DNA of 64,000 nucleotides from Chloroflexota bacterium (lineage in GTDB: Bacteria > Chloroflexota > Anaerolineae > Anaerolineales > Anaerolineaceae). Position 1 is the stretch's first letter; each line of letters starts with the position of its first letter. The position numbers were made by a program, and so were the translations under genes. The stretch lies in NCBI GenBank assembly GCA_012517865.1, contig JAAYUC010000008.1, positions 62,001-126,000 on the forward strand, given 5' to 3'. Shown piece by piece: positions 7,107 to 14,951 of this stretch. The notes beneath the pieces were generated by a model that saw only the letters and a program-made list of their open reading frames with translations, did no database searches and had not been told where the DNA came from.

Positions 7107-9428
7107 TCAGCCGCCTTTTTGGTGCTTTTTTTCAGTCAGATAACGATTTATGGCGGCCGCGGCCTTGCGGCCGGCTCCCATGGCGAGGATGACGGTGGCT
7201 CCGCCCGTAACGATATCGCCGCCCGCGTAAACCCCGGGAATGGAGGTTGCCATTGTTTCCGGGTCCACCACGATATTCCCCCAGCGATTAAATTCAAGGT
7301 CCGGGGTCGTCCGCTGGATGATTGGGTTGGAACCGTTGCCGATTGCCACCACGGCGACATCGACCGGAGTCTCATAGTCAGAGCCCGGGATGGGGCACGG
7401 CCGCCGCCTTCCGCTGGAATCGGGCTCTCCCAATTCCATTTTAATCAGACGCATGCCAACCAGCCAGCCATCCTGATTTCCAAGGAATTCCAGCGGGTTG
7501 CGCAGGAACTCAAAGCGCACCCCTTCCGCTTTCGCGTGCTGGATTTCTTCAAAGCGGCCGGGCATTTCCGCCTCGCTCCGCCGGTAGACGATACTGACTT
7601 CAGCAGCGCCCAGCCGCAGGGCCACGCGCGCTGAATCCAGGGCGGTATTGCCGCCGCCAATGACCGCCACGCGCTTCCCCTGAACATTCAGGATGGGAGT
7701 GTCAACTTTGGGGAACAGATAGGCTTTCATCAGGTTCACCCTTGTCAGGAACTCATTGGCCGAATAGATGCCAACCAGGTTTTCTCCAGGGATGCTCAGG
7801 AAATTTGGCAGACCCGCGCCAGTACCGATGAAAACAGCTTCGTAACCGTCAATATCCATCAGCTCGCGGATTGTTTTGGTCGCGCCAATCAGCACATCGG
7901 GGACAAACTTCACGCCAAGGTCAGAAAGCTGCTGGACTTCTTTACTCACAATTACCTTGGGCAGACGAAATTCGGGGATGCCGTAGCGCAGCACCCCGCC
8001 AAAATCGTGGAAGGCTTCAAAAATGGTCACCTCGTGGCCAGCCTTGATCAGGTCGCCCGCGCAGCTAAGACACGCCGGACCGCTGCCGACCAAAGCGACT
8101 TTATGGCCGCTGGGTTTAACCTCCAATGGCTCTTTTTGAAGCGGGTGCGCGTCGAGGTAATCCGTGACGTACCGTTCCAAAGCTCCAATCGCAACAGGCT
8201 CGCCTTTCTTCCCGAGAATGCAGGCGCCTTCGCATTGTTCCGTCTGAGGACAGACCCGCCCGCAAACGCCAGGCAGGGAATTATCCTGCTTGATTAGCAG
8301 GGCGGCTTCAGCCGGTTTTCCTGAAAGAATGAGTTTGATGAATTGCGGAATTTGAACCGAAACCGGGCAGCCGGCAACGCATTTGGGATTTTTACACTGC
8401 AAACAGCGGGCGGCTTCTTTTAATGCCAGTTCATCCGTGAACCCGAGCGCGACCTCATCAAAATTTCTGACCCGAATTGTCACCGGAAGCTCGGGCATTG
8501 CCTGGCGGGCGCGGGGAGCGCTTTCGATTTTTTCCTCAGCAATGTCCAGGACGGCGATATGCTCATCCAATCGGCAGCTTTCAAGGTGGTTATAAGCCCG
8601 GTTGCGTTTGTTCAAAGTGTCAAAATCCACCAGGTGACCATCAAATTCGGGGCCTTCCACGCATGTAAAGCGGACTTTTCCTCCGACCGTGACCCGGCAG
8701 CCGCCGCACATTCCCGTCCCATCCACCATGATGGGGTTTAAGCTGACTGTTGTGGGAATCCCATAAGGGCGCGTGACTTCCGTGATGGCGCGCATCATGG
8801 GCAGCGGCCCAACGGCCAGGGCGTAATGGTAGATGTTTCCCTGCTCAAGAAGCTGCTTCAGCTGGTCGGTGACAAAGCCGTGAAAACCAAACGACCCGTC
8901 GTCTGTGGTGATGTAAAGTTCATCCGCGACGTTTTCCAGCTCTTTCCGCAGGATAATGAGGTCTTTAGTGCGGGCGCCGACCACGGCGGTTACATGGTTG
9001 CCGGCATCTTTGAGCGCTTTTGCGACCGGGTAGGCCACAGCCGTCCCCACGCCTCCGCCGATAACAACAACCCTGCCAAAATTTCTAATCTCGGAGGGGT
9101 TGCCGAGCGGTCCAAGAACGTCCAGTATCTGCTCGCCGATGGGCATACTATCCAGCAATTCCGTGCTTTTACCAACCACCTGCACAATCAGCGTGATTGT
9201 GCCGCGCTGCGCGTCGCGGTCCACGATCGTAAGGGGGACTCGCTCGCCTTCTTTGGTTAAGCGCAGAATCACGAATTGACCAGGCCTGGCTTTTTGGGCA
9301 ATGAGAGGCGCGAAAACTTCGTAGCGGGCGATGCGTTCCGCCAGGATTTCCTTTTCGATGATTGTGCCGTGTTTTGAGTAGTCGAAGTGAGCAGTTGGGA
9401 TGCCAGTTCCCAAGGATTCAACAGTCAT
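7107..9428 (-). CDS. Fused NfnAB-like flavoprotein (FNR-like NfnA fused to GltD-like NfnB)
   Basis: 773 residues. Residues 1-290 are ferredoxin-NADP reductase-like (NfnA/SudB), with VVIGGGVGTA and a [2Fe-2S] site made of Asp236, Cys241, Cys244 and Cys256; this Asp-plus-three-Cys pattern is characteristic of NfnA. Residues 320-773 are GltD-like (NfnB/SudA). They have two [4Fe-4S] motifs (Cys342/345/350/354 and Cys389/393/399/403) and two dinucleotide folds. Separate NfnA and NfnB bifurcate electrons between NADPH, NAD+ and ferredoxin. Fusion in one chain suggests the same role, but sulfide dehydrogenase or glutamate synthase small-subunit activity cannot be excluded. GGAGGT eight bases upstream fixes the start. 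Confidence 0.85.
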   Translation of the reverse strand: MTVESLGTGIPTAHFDYSKHGTIIEKEILAERIARYEVFAPLIAQKARPGQFVILRLTKEGERVPLTIVDRDAQRGTITLIVQVVGKSTELLDSMPIGEQILDVLGPLGNPSEIRNFGRVVVIGGGVGTAVAYPVAKALKDAGNHVTAVVGARTKDLIILRKELENVADELYITTDDGSFGFHGFVTDQLKQLLEQGNIYHYALAVGPLPMMRAITEVTRPYGIPTTVSLNPIMVDGTGMCGGCRVTVGGKVRFTCVEGPEFDGHLVDFDTLNKRNRAYNHLESCRLDEHIAVLDIAEEKIESAPRARQAMPELPVTIRVRNFDEVALGFTDELALKEAARCLQCKNPKCVAGCPVSVQIPQFIKLILSGKPAEAALLIKQDNSLPGVCGRVCPQTEQCEGACILGKKGEPVAIGALERYVTDYLDAHPLQKEPLEVKPSGHKVALVGSGPACLSCAGDLIKAGHEVTIFEAFHDFGGVLRYGIPEFRLPKVIVSKEVQQLSDLGVKFVPDVLIGATKTIRELMDIDGYEAVFIGTGAGLPNFLSIPGENLVGIYSANEFLTRVNLMKAYLFPKVDTPILNVQGKRVAVIGGGNTALDSARVALRLGAAEVSIVYRRSEAEMPGRFEEIQHAKAEGVRFEFLRNPLEFLGNQDGWLVGMRLIKMELGEPDSSGRRRPCPIPGSDYETPVDVAVVAIGNGSNPIIQRTTPDLEFNRWGNIVVDPETMATSIPGVYAGGDIVTGGATVILAMGAGRKAAAAINRYLTEKKHQKGG

Positions 9429-9480
9429 CAGGTGTTACCTCCGGGGGAGTGAGATATTAAGTTCAGCGAATTTTTCGTTT

Positions 9481-10407
9481 CTACTCTACACGGAGGCACC
9501 AATATAATGCTTCATTGCGGTCCACGTTCAGGGTAAAAACAATGCAGTAACGCCCAGGAGTAAGAGCCTCCTGAGGGGTAAGCAAATGTATGTTGTCCTT
9601 AACCGGGCGGGTGGTAAACGGCACAGGCAGGCCGCCGTCATTAAGGAGCTGCACGCGTTCCAGGCTGATGACCTGATTATTGACCACCAGCTCGGGCAGT
9701 TTTTGCGCAGTCACTGGAACGCCGGTTTCGTCTTTAGGGACGTCCAGATTCAATTTCATCTCGGTGAACTGGCCGTTCTCCAGCAGGAAGACCCCTTCAT
9801 ACTCAGGCAGAACCTCCAGAACAGGGGTGGGCTTTGTCAGAAAGGGAATGTTCACATTGAGGAGGGTCGTCCCAATGAGTATGCCAATGACAATGAAAAC
9901 CATTAGCGTCACGCCGTACATCAGCACATCCAGCCACACTTTGGTTTTAACAGGTTTCTGGGGCTTCACGCTTTCGGGTTTTGGCGCTGCGGCGGCCTCT
10001 TCCGGAGCAGGTTCCTCAAGCGGCTGGGGAGGTTCAATTTGCGGCTCCGGCTCAGGCTCAGGCGCCGGTTCAGGTTCCTTTTCCATCTGAATCTGGGCGG
10101 GCGCGGCTTTAAAGATGCCAATGGGGCGCGTGTAATCGGAGAGTTTTTCGCCGGGTTTCGGGGGGATGTACTTTTTCCGTTCGATGAATGCCAGGCCGCG
10201 CTGCGCCGGTCGATTGGACGGGTCGAGCTCGAGCGCTTTCTTGAGGAAAATGGTTTGCTTGGCTTCGTCCTCGATGATGGCTGCCAGCCAGACCCATACC
10301 TCCGCGTTGGTAGGCTCTTCCACAATGGCATCTTTCAAGTGCGCGAGGGCCTGTTCCATTTGCCCGGATTTTGCTGCTTCTATGCCTTGCTCGAGGGATG
10401 TGGTCAT
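9481..10407 (-). CDS. TPR-containing single-pass membrane protein, function unknown
   Basis: 308 residues. The N-terminus (1-75) holds two or three tetratricopeptide-like helical pairs. A low-complexity Pro/Glu-rich segment follows (about 105-160), then one membrane helix (about 165-190) and an external beta-rich domain. ATG at 10407 is preferred over the in-frame ATG at 10458. It has GGAG eight bases upstream, and a TAAAAT -10 box (10449-10454) lies inside the longer reading frame. The gene is 52 bases upstream of the Nfn-like gene and may share its transcript. It probably links a cytoplasmic protein interaction to an extracytoplasmic domain. Confidence 0.8.
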   Translation of the reverse strand: MTTSLEQGIEAAKSGQMEQALAHLKDAIVEEPTNAEVWVWLAAIIEDEAKQTIFLKKALELDPSNRPAQRGLAFIERKKYIPPKPGEKLSDYTRPIGIFKAAPAQIQMEKEPEPAPEPEPEPQIEPPQPLEEPAPEEAAAAPKPESVKPQKPVKTKVWLDVLMYGVTLMVFIVIGILIGTTLLNVNIPFLTKPTPVLEVLPEYEGVFLLENGQFTEMKLNLDVPKDETGVPVTAQKLPELVVNNQVISLERVQLLNDGGLPVPFTTRPVKDNIHLLTPQEALTPGRYCIVFTLNVDRNEALYWCLRVE

Positions 10408-10450
10408 GGTTCCGGCTCCGCTGATGGTCGAATCTAAATTGCAATTGGAT

Positions 10451-10479
10451 TTTACCATATGAAAATCAAACTTTATAAT
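10451..10479 (+). promoter_or_regulatory. Promoter of the phosphoesterase-MmcQ pair
   Basis: TTTACC (10451-10456) and TATAAT (10474-10479) have a 17-base spacer, giving a leader of about 30 bases before GTG at 10517. It overlaps the opposing promoter of the TPR gene. Confidence 0.55.
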
Positions 10480-10516
10480 AGGTGTGAATAATTAATTGAG
10501 AAAAGAGGGCTGGCCT

Positions 10517-11011
10517 GTGAAAATCGGAATAATTAGTGATACACATTCCAAAGAACGCTGGCTCATCCAGGCTCTGGATGTCCTGCGAAATCAGAACATT
10601 TCCATCCTCGCGCACTGCGGGGACCTGACGGATTTTGCCATGTGCAGGCACATGCGGGACTTCCAGGTTTACTATGCCTTTGGCAACGGCGATGTTGCCA
10701 GCGGCGCTATCGCGCTCAACCTGCAGCAGATGAACCCGACCAGCCAGTGGGGGCTTTCCGTGGAATTCACGCTGGACGGCAGAGCGTTTTATGTCTGCCA
10801 CGGCAACCATCCGGAAATGATTCGCTCCGCGCTTGAGAGCGGTAACTTCGATTACCTGCTGCACGGACACTCCCACGAGTTCAAGGACATGCGGGTTGGA
10901 CGTACCCGCGTGATTAATCCGGGCGCGCTGGGGGATAGAATCAGGCCGCACAGCTTTGCAGTTTTGGATATTGAGACCGACACACTGACCCAGCACATTT
11001 TAAAGGAGTGA
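10517..11011 (+). CDS. YfcE/MJ0936-type metallophosphoesterase
   Basis: 164 residues. Metallophosphoesterase motifs appear in order: DTH near the start (GIISDTHS), GDLTD, GNGD (the usual GNCD/GNHE position), CHGNHP, and GHSH near residue 123. These residues hold a two-metal centre that hydrolyses phosphodiesters in this family. The physiological substrate is unknown. GTG at 10517 is preferred over an upstream in-frame TTG because GAGG lies eight bases before it. The next gene begins three bases after the stop, so the two form an operon. Confidence 0.88.
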   Translation: MKIGIISDTHSKERWLIQALDVLRNQNISILAHCGDLTDFAMCRHMRDFQVYYAFGNGDVASGAIALNLQQMNPTSQWGLSVEFTLDGRAFYVCHGNHPEMIRSALESGNFDYLLHGHSHEFKDMRVGRTRVINPGALGDRIRPHSFAVLDIETDTLTQHILKE

Positions 11012-11014
11012 GGC

Positions 11015-11392
11015 GTGCTGCAAACTTACGAGAATTTGTGCGCGTACATCGAATCCAAGCCCGGCTGCACCAAGGACATGCCCTTCGACTTTGACACCCT
11101 CGTTTTCCGGGTAGGAGGGAAAATTTTTGTCCTGATGAGCTGGCAGGACGATCCGGTGACCATCAACCTGAAGTGCGACCCGGAAAAGGCTCTCAGGTGG
11201 CGCAGTTTCTTTCCCGCGGTGACGCCGGGTTATCACATGAACCACAAGCACTGGAATACCATCGTGTGCGATGGGTCCGTGCCCGATTCCGCTCTCATGG
11301 AGATGATCACGGACAGCTACAACCTGGTGTATTCCGGCTTGAGCAGGGCGGAGAAAGAAAAGTTGAAGGCAGGTTTTGCGGACGCCAAATGA
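11015..11392 (+). CDS. MmcQ/YjbR family protein
   Basis: 125 residues, a typical length for this small alpha/beta family with a double-wing fold. Family hallmarks are the opening PGCTKDMPFDFDTLVFRVGG, the KCDPEKA turn, the PGYHMNHKHWNTI segment and a C-terminal helix with LSRAEKEKL. The family is often called DNA-binding by fold, but its function is not settled. The start codon is GTG with AAGGAG upstream, three bases after the phosphoesterase stop. Confidence 0.9.
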   Translation: MLQTYENLCAYIESKPGCTKDMPFDFDTLVFRVGGKIFVLMSWQDDPVTINLKCDPEKALRWRSFFPAVTPGYHMNHKHWNTIVCDGSVPDSALMEMITDSYNLVYSGLSRAEKEKLKAGFADAK

Positions 11393-11416
11393 ATCGCGCT
11401 TTCACGAATTTTGCGC

Positions 11417-11445
11417 TTGCACTTTCAGGCGTGCTTGGGTATAAT
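11417..11445 (+). promoter_or_regulatory. Promoter of tRNA-Pro(GGG)
   Basis: TTGCAC (11417-11422) and TATAAT (11440-11445) with a 17-base spacer, 14 bases before the tRNA. Confidence 0.65.
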
Positions 11446-11459
11446 CTGTGCCTGTTGTT

Positions 11460-11534
11460 CGGGGCGTAGCGCAGTCCGGCTAGCGTGCTTGCATGGGGTG
11501 CAAGAGGTCCCGGGTTCGAATCCCGGCGCCCCGA
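11460..11534 (+). tRNA. tRNA-Pro, anticodon GGG
   Basis: The acceptor CGGGGCG (11460-11466) pairs with CGCCCCG (11527-11533), with discriminator A. The anticodon stem is CTTGC/GCAAG around loop ATGGGGT, giving GGG. The T-arm CCGGG-TTCGAAT-CCCGG is canonical. CCA is not encoded. It reads C/U-ending proline codons and complements the CGG tRNA at the window start. Confidence 0.95.
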
Positions 11535-11537
11535 CAG

Positions 11538-11574
11538 AAAGAGCGGGTTCTCAGGAACCCGCTCTTTGCTTATT
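11538..11574 (+). terminator. Terminator of tRNA-Pro(GGG)
   Basis: A perfect 13-bp stem (11538-11550 with 11555-11567) and a four-base loop, followed by only a weak T-rich tail. Nothing further is recognised between it and the end of the methyltransferase gene at 11701. Confidence 0.7.
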
Positions 11575-11700
11575 TCATGTTAATCGGTCCCGCGCGTCTC
11601 CCGATGTCCGCACGCTTAGCGGCGGGCGCAGGCCGCGAGCAGTAAAACCAATCCTGCCTTTTTCATGCCCGTCTGTTGCGAAGCCTTATGATTACAGGCG

Positions 11701-12441
11701 TCAAACCATCCCGTAGGCGTAAAAAGTGGGAATAAAGACAGTGGCCTGACCGCTCAGCCAGGTTTCGCGCGCTTTCGCCTTGAAGTCGAGGATTTCATCT
11801 ACCGGCACCAGCCCGCCCAAATCGTAGGCGATGATGTCCCATTCTGCGTCAAAAACTTCGGGGCTGGGTTCTTTCCACTCCCCAGCAAGCAAACCCACAT
11901 TGACGTTCTTCAGCCCTATGCCGCGGAACATGGCCCCCATGCGGCGCCCAATACTCAGGTCCACGCCCTGGAATTCAAGGCTGCGGTTCTGCACCTCGCC
12001 AATTTTCTGGAAGATTTCCGGGTAATCTATGCGGGACTTGTAGTCCGGTTCAGCGAAAGCGATGACATGGCGCCCGGGTTTGGTAACCCGCGCCATTTCT
12101 CTCAAGGCTCGCTCAGGGTCTTTCAGCCACAACAGCAAATAATGGCACACGCTCAGGTCAAAGCTGTGGTCCGCCGCGGGAATGTCGTAGGCGTTCCCGC
12201 AAATGACTGTTCGCTGGCTGTTGAGCGGCAGCGAATACTTGCAGCGCCGCGGTTTGTACTCCAGACCGACAACTTTCAAGCCGCGGCTCTCAAAATCCTT
12301 GAAAAGCGCGCCGGTACCGCTGCCAACCTCCAAAATCTGTTCTCCGGGCTGGGCGTTGAGTTTGTTCAAAAGAAAGTGCCGCAGTTTCTCAGTCCAGAGC
12401 GCCTGCAAAGCATAACGGGAATGCCAGCTGTGAATGTTCAT
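11701..12441 (-). CDS. SAM-dependent methyltransferase, last gene of the Cys-tail/radical SAM operon
   Basis: 246 residues with a class I Rossmann methyltransferase fold. Motif I is EVGSGTG (about 38-44), an acidic residue ends strand 2 (GLEY), and DLSVCHYLLLWLKDP is the motif IV/post-motif region typical of the Methyltransf_11 group. The C-terminal part shows no known family signature, so the substrate is open. The ATG lies one base after the stop of the radical SAM-like gene, which indicates translational coupling. It may methylate a product or partner of the upstream maturation genes (inference), but an unrelated small-molecule role is possible. Confidence 0.85.
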   Translation of the reverse strand: MNIHSWHSRYALQALWTEKLRHFLLNKLNAQPGEQILEVGSGTGALFKDFESRGLKVVGLEYKPRRCKYSLPLNSQRTVICGNAYDIPAADHSFDLSVCHYLLLWLKDPERALREMARVTKPGRHVIAFAEPDYKSRIDYPEIFQKIGEVQNRSLEFQGVDLSIGRRMGAMFRGIGLKNVNVGLLAGEWKEPSPEVFDAEWDIIAYDLGGLVPVDEILDFKAKARETWLSGQATVFIPTFYAYGMV

Positions 12442-12442
12442 C

Positions 12443-13576
12443 CTACGCCTGATAGCGGTTTTTCCAAATCTCGCGCCAGCTGTCTTTCAACAAATTTCCC
12501 AGGTACCTGCCGTACCCCGGCCGGGTATGCAGGTCGCCGTTCGGAGAGGCTTCGAGCACGATAAACTCAGCCTCGGGGTTGGGCTCCGCGGTTATCTGCT
12601 GCGTTGGTAGGACCGCGCTCAGATTTAAGGGGAGCGGAAGGTCGTTTATCATTGGCAGGCCGGTTTTCCCGACCTCTTCTTCCGCGCGGGCGACTGCCTG
12701 GGCCGTGTCTGACTGTATCGGGATGAGCGAGAAGGCATTCACACCCAGTGCCGCAAGTTCCTCAACGGTGTGTGTCAGCTCAGTCTCGGGCTGGATGAGC
12801 AGTCCAACGCAGGTGTACAGGTCCAGGGGCAGGATTTTGCGCAAGGCGGAAAGCAGACGTTCATCCCCCGGCTGGTAAGGAACAAAGAGGTGGTCCAGTC
12901 CGCAGGCAATCAGATTTTCGATATATGCTTCATCGTTCAATCTGCTGCCGCTGCTTACCAAGCCGGTAACCAGACCCAATTCTTCTGCGTACGCCAATAA
13001 TTCAGGCAGGTCGTCGCGCAGAGTGGGCTCTCCTCCCCAAAAAATCAGGTGCGGGATGCCGGCTTGGAAGGATTTATGAATGATTTTCTTCCAGTCCTGC
13101 GTATCAAGTTCGCCAGGCAGGGGGCAGCTCTGGCCTTCATCGGCCGCTGTCAGGCAGCAGTCAAGCCGGTATGGAGCGGAAATATCCTGATATTGGGTGT
13201 GCGGTTCAAATCCGAAATCAGCGGTCGGTTCCTGGTCCGTTTTGCGGATAAAAGAAAGCAGCTGTTGGTGAAAGGAAACCACGTCCGCCGCGATGGTGTC
13301 CACCGGAGCGGAAAACCGTTCGGCAACGAGCTGCGTGATTTCCGCGTCCTGCTTGCCCTTGATGAGATAATAGGCGAATTCTGTGGCGGTCTGATTTAGG
13401 TGCAGCACAGAGGAAGCATTGACAATCAAGACACCTTCGCCGTCAGGTTCAATTCTCAGGTGCAGGCGGTAAGGCTGCGGGTCGTCTTTGGGGCTGTGAT
13501 ACGCATAGAAGCCGGGCTCCAGCGGTTGATGGACGGGCTCCTTGGAGAACAGCTGTTTAATAAAGTTTATCATCAT
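12443..13576 (-). CDS. Radical SAM-like pseudoenzyme with N-terminal PqqD-like domain
   Basis: 377 residues, paralogous along its length to the neighbour at 13584-14936. Residues 45-110 match a PqqD/RiPP-recognition-like domain (SSVLHLNQTATEFAYYLIKG). The radical SAM core is recognisable by SAPYRLD, then FWGGEPTLRDDLPELLAYAEELGLVTGL. However, the CxxxCxxC loop is gone: only Cys140, Cys141 and Cys151 remain, in the wrong spacing. The C-terminal SPASM cysteines are also absent and the protein stops early. It should not bind the SAM cluster and is probably a binding or scaffold partner. A start at 13576 or 13573 follows GGAGG directly; the longer frame overlaps the preceding gene. Confidence 0.85.
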   Translation of the reverse strand: MMINFIKQLFSKEPVHQPLEPGFYAYHSPKDDPQPYRLHLRIEPDGEGVLIVNASSVLHLNQTATEFAYYLIKGKQDAEITQLVAERFSAPVDTIAADVVSFHQQLLSFIRKTDQEPTADFGFEPHTQYQDISAPYRLDCCLTAADEGQSCPLPGELDTQDWKKIIHKSFQAGIPHLIFWGGEPTLRDDLPELLAYAEELGLVTGLVSSGSRLNDEAYIENLIACGLDHLFVPYQPGDERLLSALRKILPLDLYTCVGLLIQPETELTHTVEELAALGVNAFSLIPIQSDTAQAVARAEEEVGKTGLPMINDLPLPLNLSAVLPTQQITAEPNPEAEFIVLEASPNGDLHTRPGYGRYLGNLLKDSWREIWKNRYQA

Positions 13577-13583
13577 GCCTCCG

Positions 13584-14936
13584 TTAGAAAAGTTCTGCGG
13601 TGATAGGTCGAACAGATTGATGGGCGCGCGCCAGCGGGCAGCCGCCGCCGCATTCCACGAGGAAATCACAGTGCTGGCAGCCTTCGGGGATGTTTCTGCG
13701 TTCGCGCAGTTCAAGTGAAAGCGGATGATTCCAAATGTCATCCCAGTCATCGTCGAGAATGTGGCCAAGAGCGTGGTAATACGACTGACAGGGGATGACC
13801 TGCCCGTCCGGTTCCACGCACATGTTGTAGAGCGCGGCGGTGCAGCCCTTGATTCCCAGGCTCAGCAGCATGGGATTAAAGTGGCAGTACTGGGTCGGGG
13901 TGTACCAAATCAGGCGCTGATTATGTTCACGAGTAAACCGCGACGCGAGTTCCAGCAAGGGAGGCAAATCCACTTCGGGCAGGCCGCTGTTCACGGTCGC
14001 GCCGTGGCCTGAATAAATCAGGGCATTCAGACCCACCGTAGGAACGTGCTCCTCTGCCAGGAACTTGAGAATGTTTTCCAGCTCAGCGGCGTTATTGCGC
14101 AGCAAGGTGGTGTTGGTCATCAGATAGATGCCGGAATTGACCGCGTTTCGCAGTCCGGTCAGCGTTTCCTCCCAGGCGCCTTTCGCGCGGACCATTGTGT
14201 CATGCGTCCCCGGGTCAAAAGACTCAACGGTGATTTGAACATGGTCCAGCCCGGCGGAGACTAAGCTGCGCATCAGCTGCTCATCTGCCAGTCTTCTGGC
14301 GTTGGTGTTCAGGCCTGTGACCAAGCCAAGCTCTTGCGCGTAGGCGACAAGTTCGACTAAATCGTCCCGCAAGGTTGGCTCGCCGCCAGTAAAAACCACA
14401 TGCGGTATGCGCAGTTCCCAAACGCGGTCCAGGACGGCCTTCCAGGTGTTCGTATCCAGTTCAGGGTAGCTGCGCTCGCGGGCGTTGTAACAATGCGCGC
14501 AGTTGTTATTGCAGCGGTAGGTCAGCGCCAGGTCCATGCGGTAAGGCGCGGATAGGGTGGCTGAGAAGGGCATGTGTTTTTCCAGCCCCAAATCGCAAAC
14601 CGGGCAGAGACCGCTCTGCTCATCCATCACAGCGTCAAGTTGGCTGGTAACCCTGGCATAATCCTCAACAAGCTGGCTTTTGGGGGCTTTATAGAGCCTG
14701 CTGAGCGCGCGGATAGCGTCTTTCTCGTCGGCTTTGCTGAGGTGGTAGTATGCCATTTGAACCGCGGTCGGGTTGAGGTGAACAACGCGGCTGGCGTTCA
14801 CCACCAAAAGGCCGCTGCCGTCTTCATCCAGCCGAATATGCACCCGCGACTTCGATTCTTTATCAGTGATTTCGAACTGATAAAGACCAGGTTGGGCTGG
14901 CGCGAGCGGTTTTTTGCCAAGAAACGCCATGGACAT
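13584..14936 (-). CDS. Radical SAM/SPASM enzyme with N-terminal PqqD-like domain
   Basis: 450 residues. Residues 20-105 form a PqqD-like domain (NASRVVHLNPTAVQMAYYHL), followed by an extra CxxC pair (Cys111, Cys114). The radical SAM cluster motif is RCNNNCAHC (Cys142, Cys146, Cys149), followed by FTGGEPTLRDD. A SPASM-type C-terminus has CVEPDGQVIPC and then CQHC and CGGGCP for auxiliary Fe-S clusters. PqqD-plus-radical-SAM-plus-SPASM is the layout of peptide-modifying enzymes. The likely target is the Cys-Ala tail of the protein encoded 15 bases upstream (inference). Two close ATGs (first and third codon) are possible starts. Confidence 0.9.
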   Translation of the reverse strand: MSMAFLGKKPLAPAQPGLYQFEITDKESKSRVHIRLDEDGSGLLVVNASRVVHLNPTAVQMAYYHLSKADEKDAIRALSRLYKAPKSQLVEDYARVTSQLDAVMDEQSGLCPVCDLGLEKHMPFSATLSAPYRMDLALTYRCNNNCAHCYNARERSYPELDTNTWKAVLDRVWELRIPHVVFTGGEPTLRDDLVELVAYAQELGLVTGLNTNARRLADEQLMRSLVSAGLDHVQITVESFDPGTHDTMVRAKGAWEETLTGLRNAVNSGIYLMTNTTLLRNNAAELENILKFLAEEHVPTVGLNALIYSGHGATVNSGLPEVDLPPLLELASRFTREHNQRLIWYTPTQYCHFNPMLLSLGIKGCTAALYNMCVEPDGQVIPCQSYYHALGHILDDDWDDIWNHPLSLELRERRNIPEGCQHCDFLVECGGGCPLARAHQSVRPITAELF

Positions 14937-14951
14937 AGCCCCTGTATGAGG

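Noticed and set aside
12443..13768. Longer start for the radical SAM-like pseudoenzyme (441 residues)
   Set aside because: The first 64 codons lie inside the upstream gene and have no family resemblance. GGAGG stands directly before the ATG pair at 13576.
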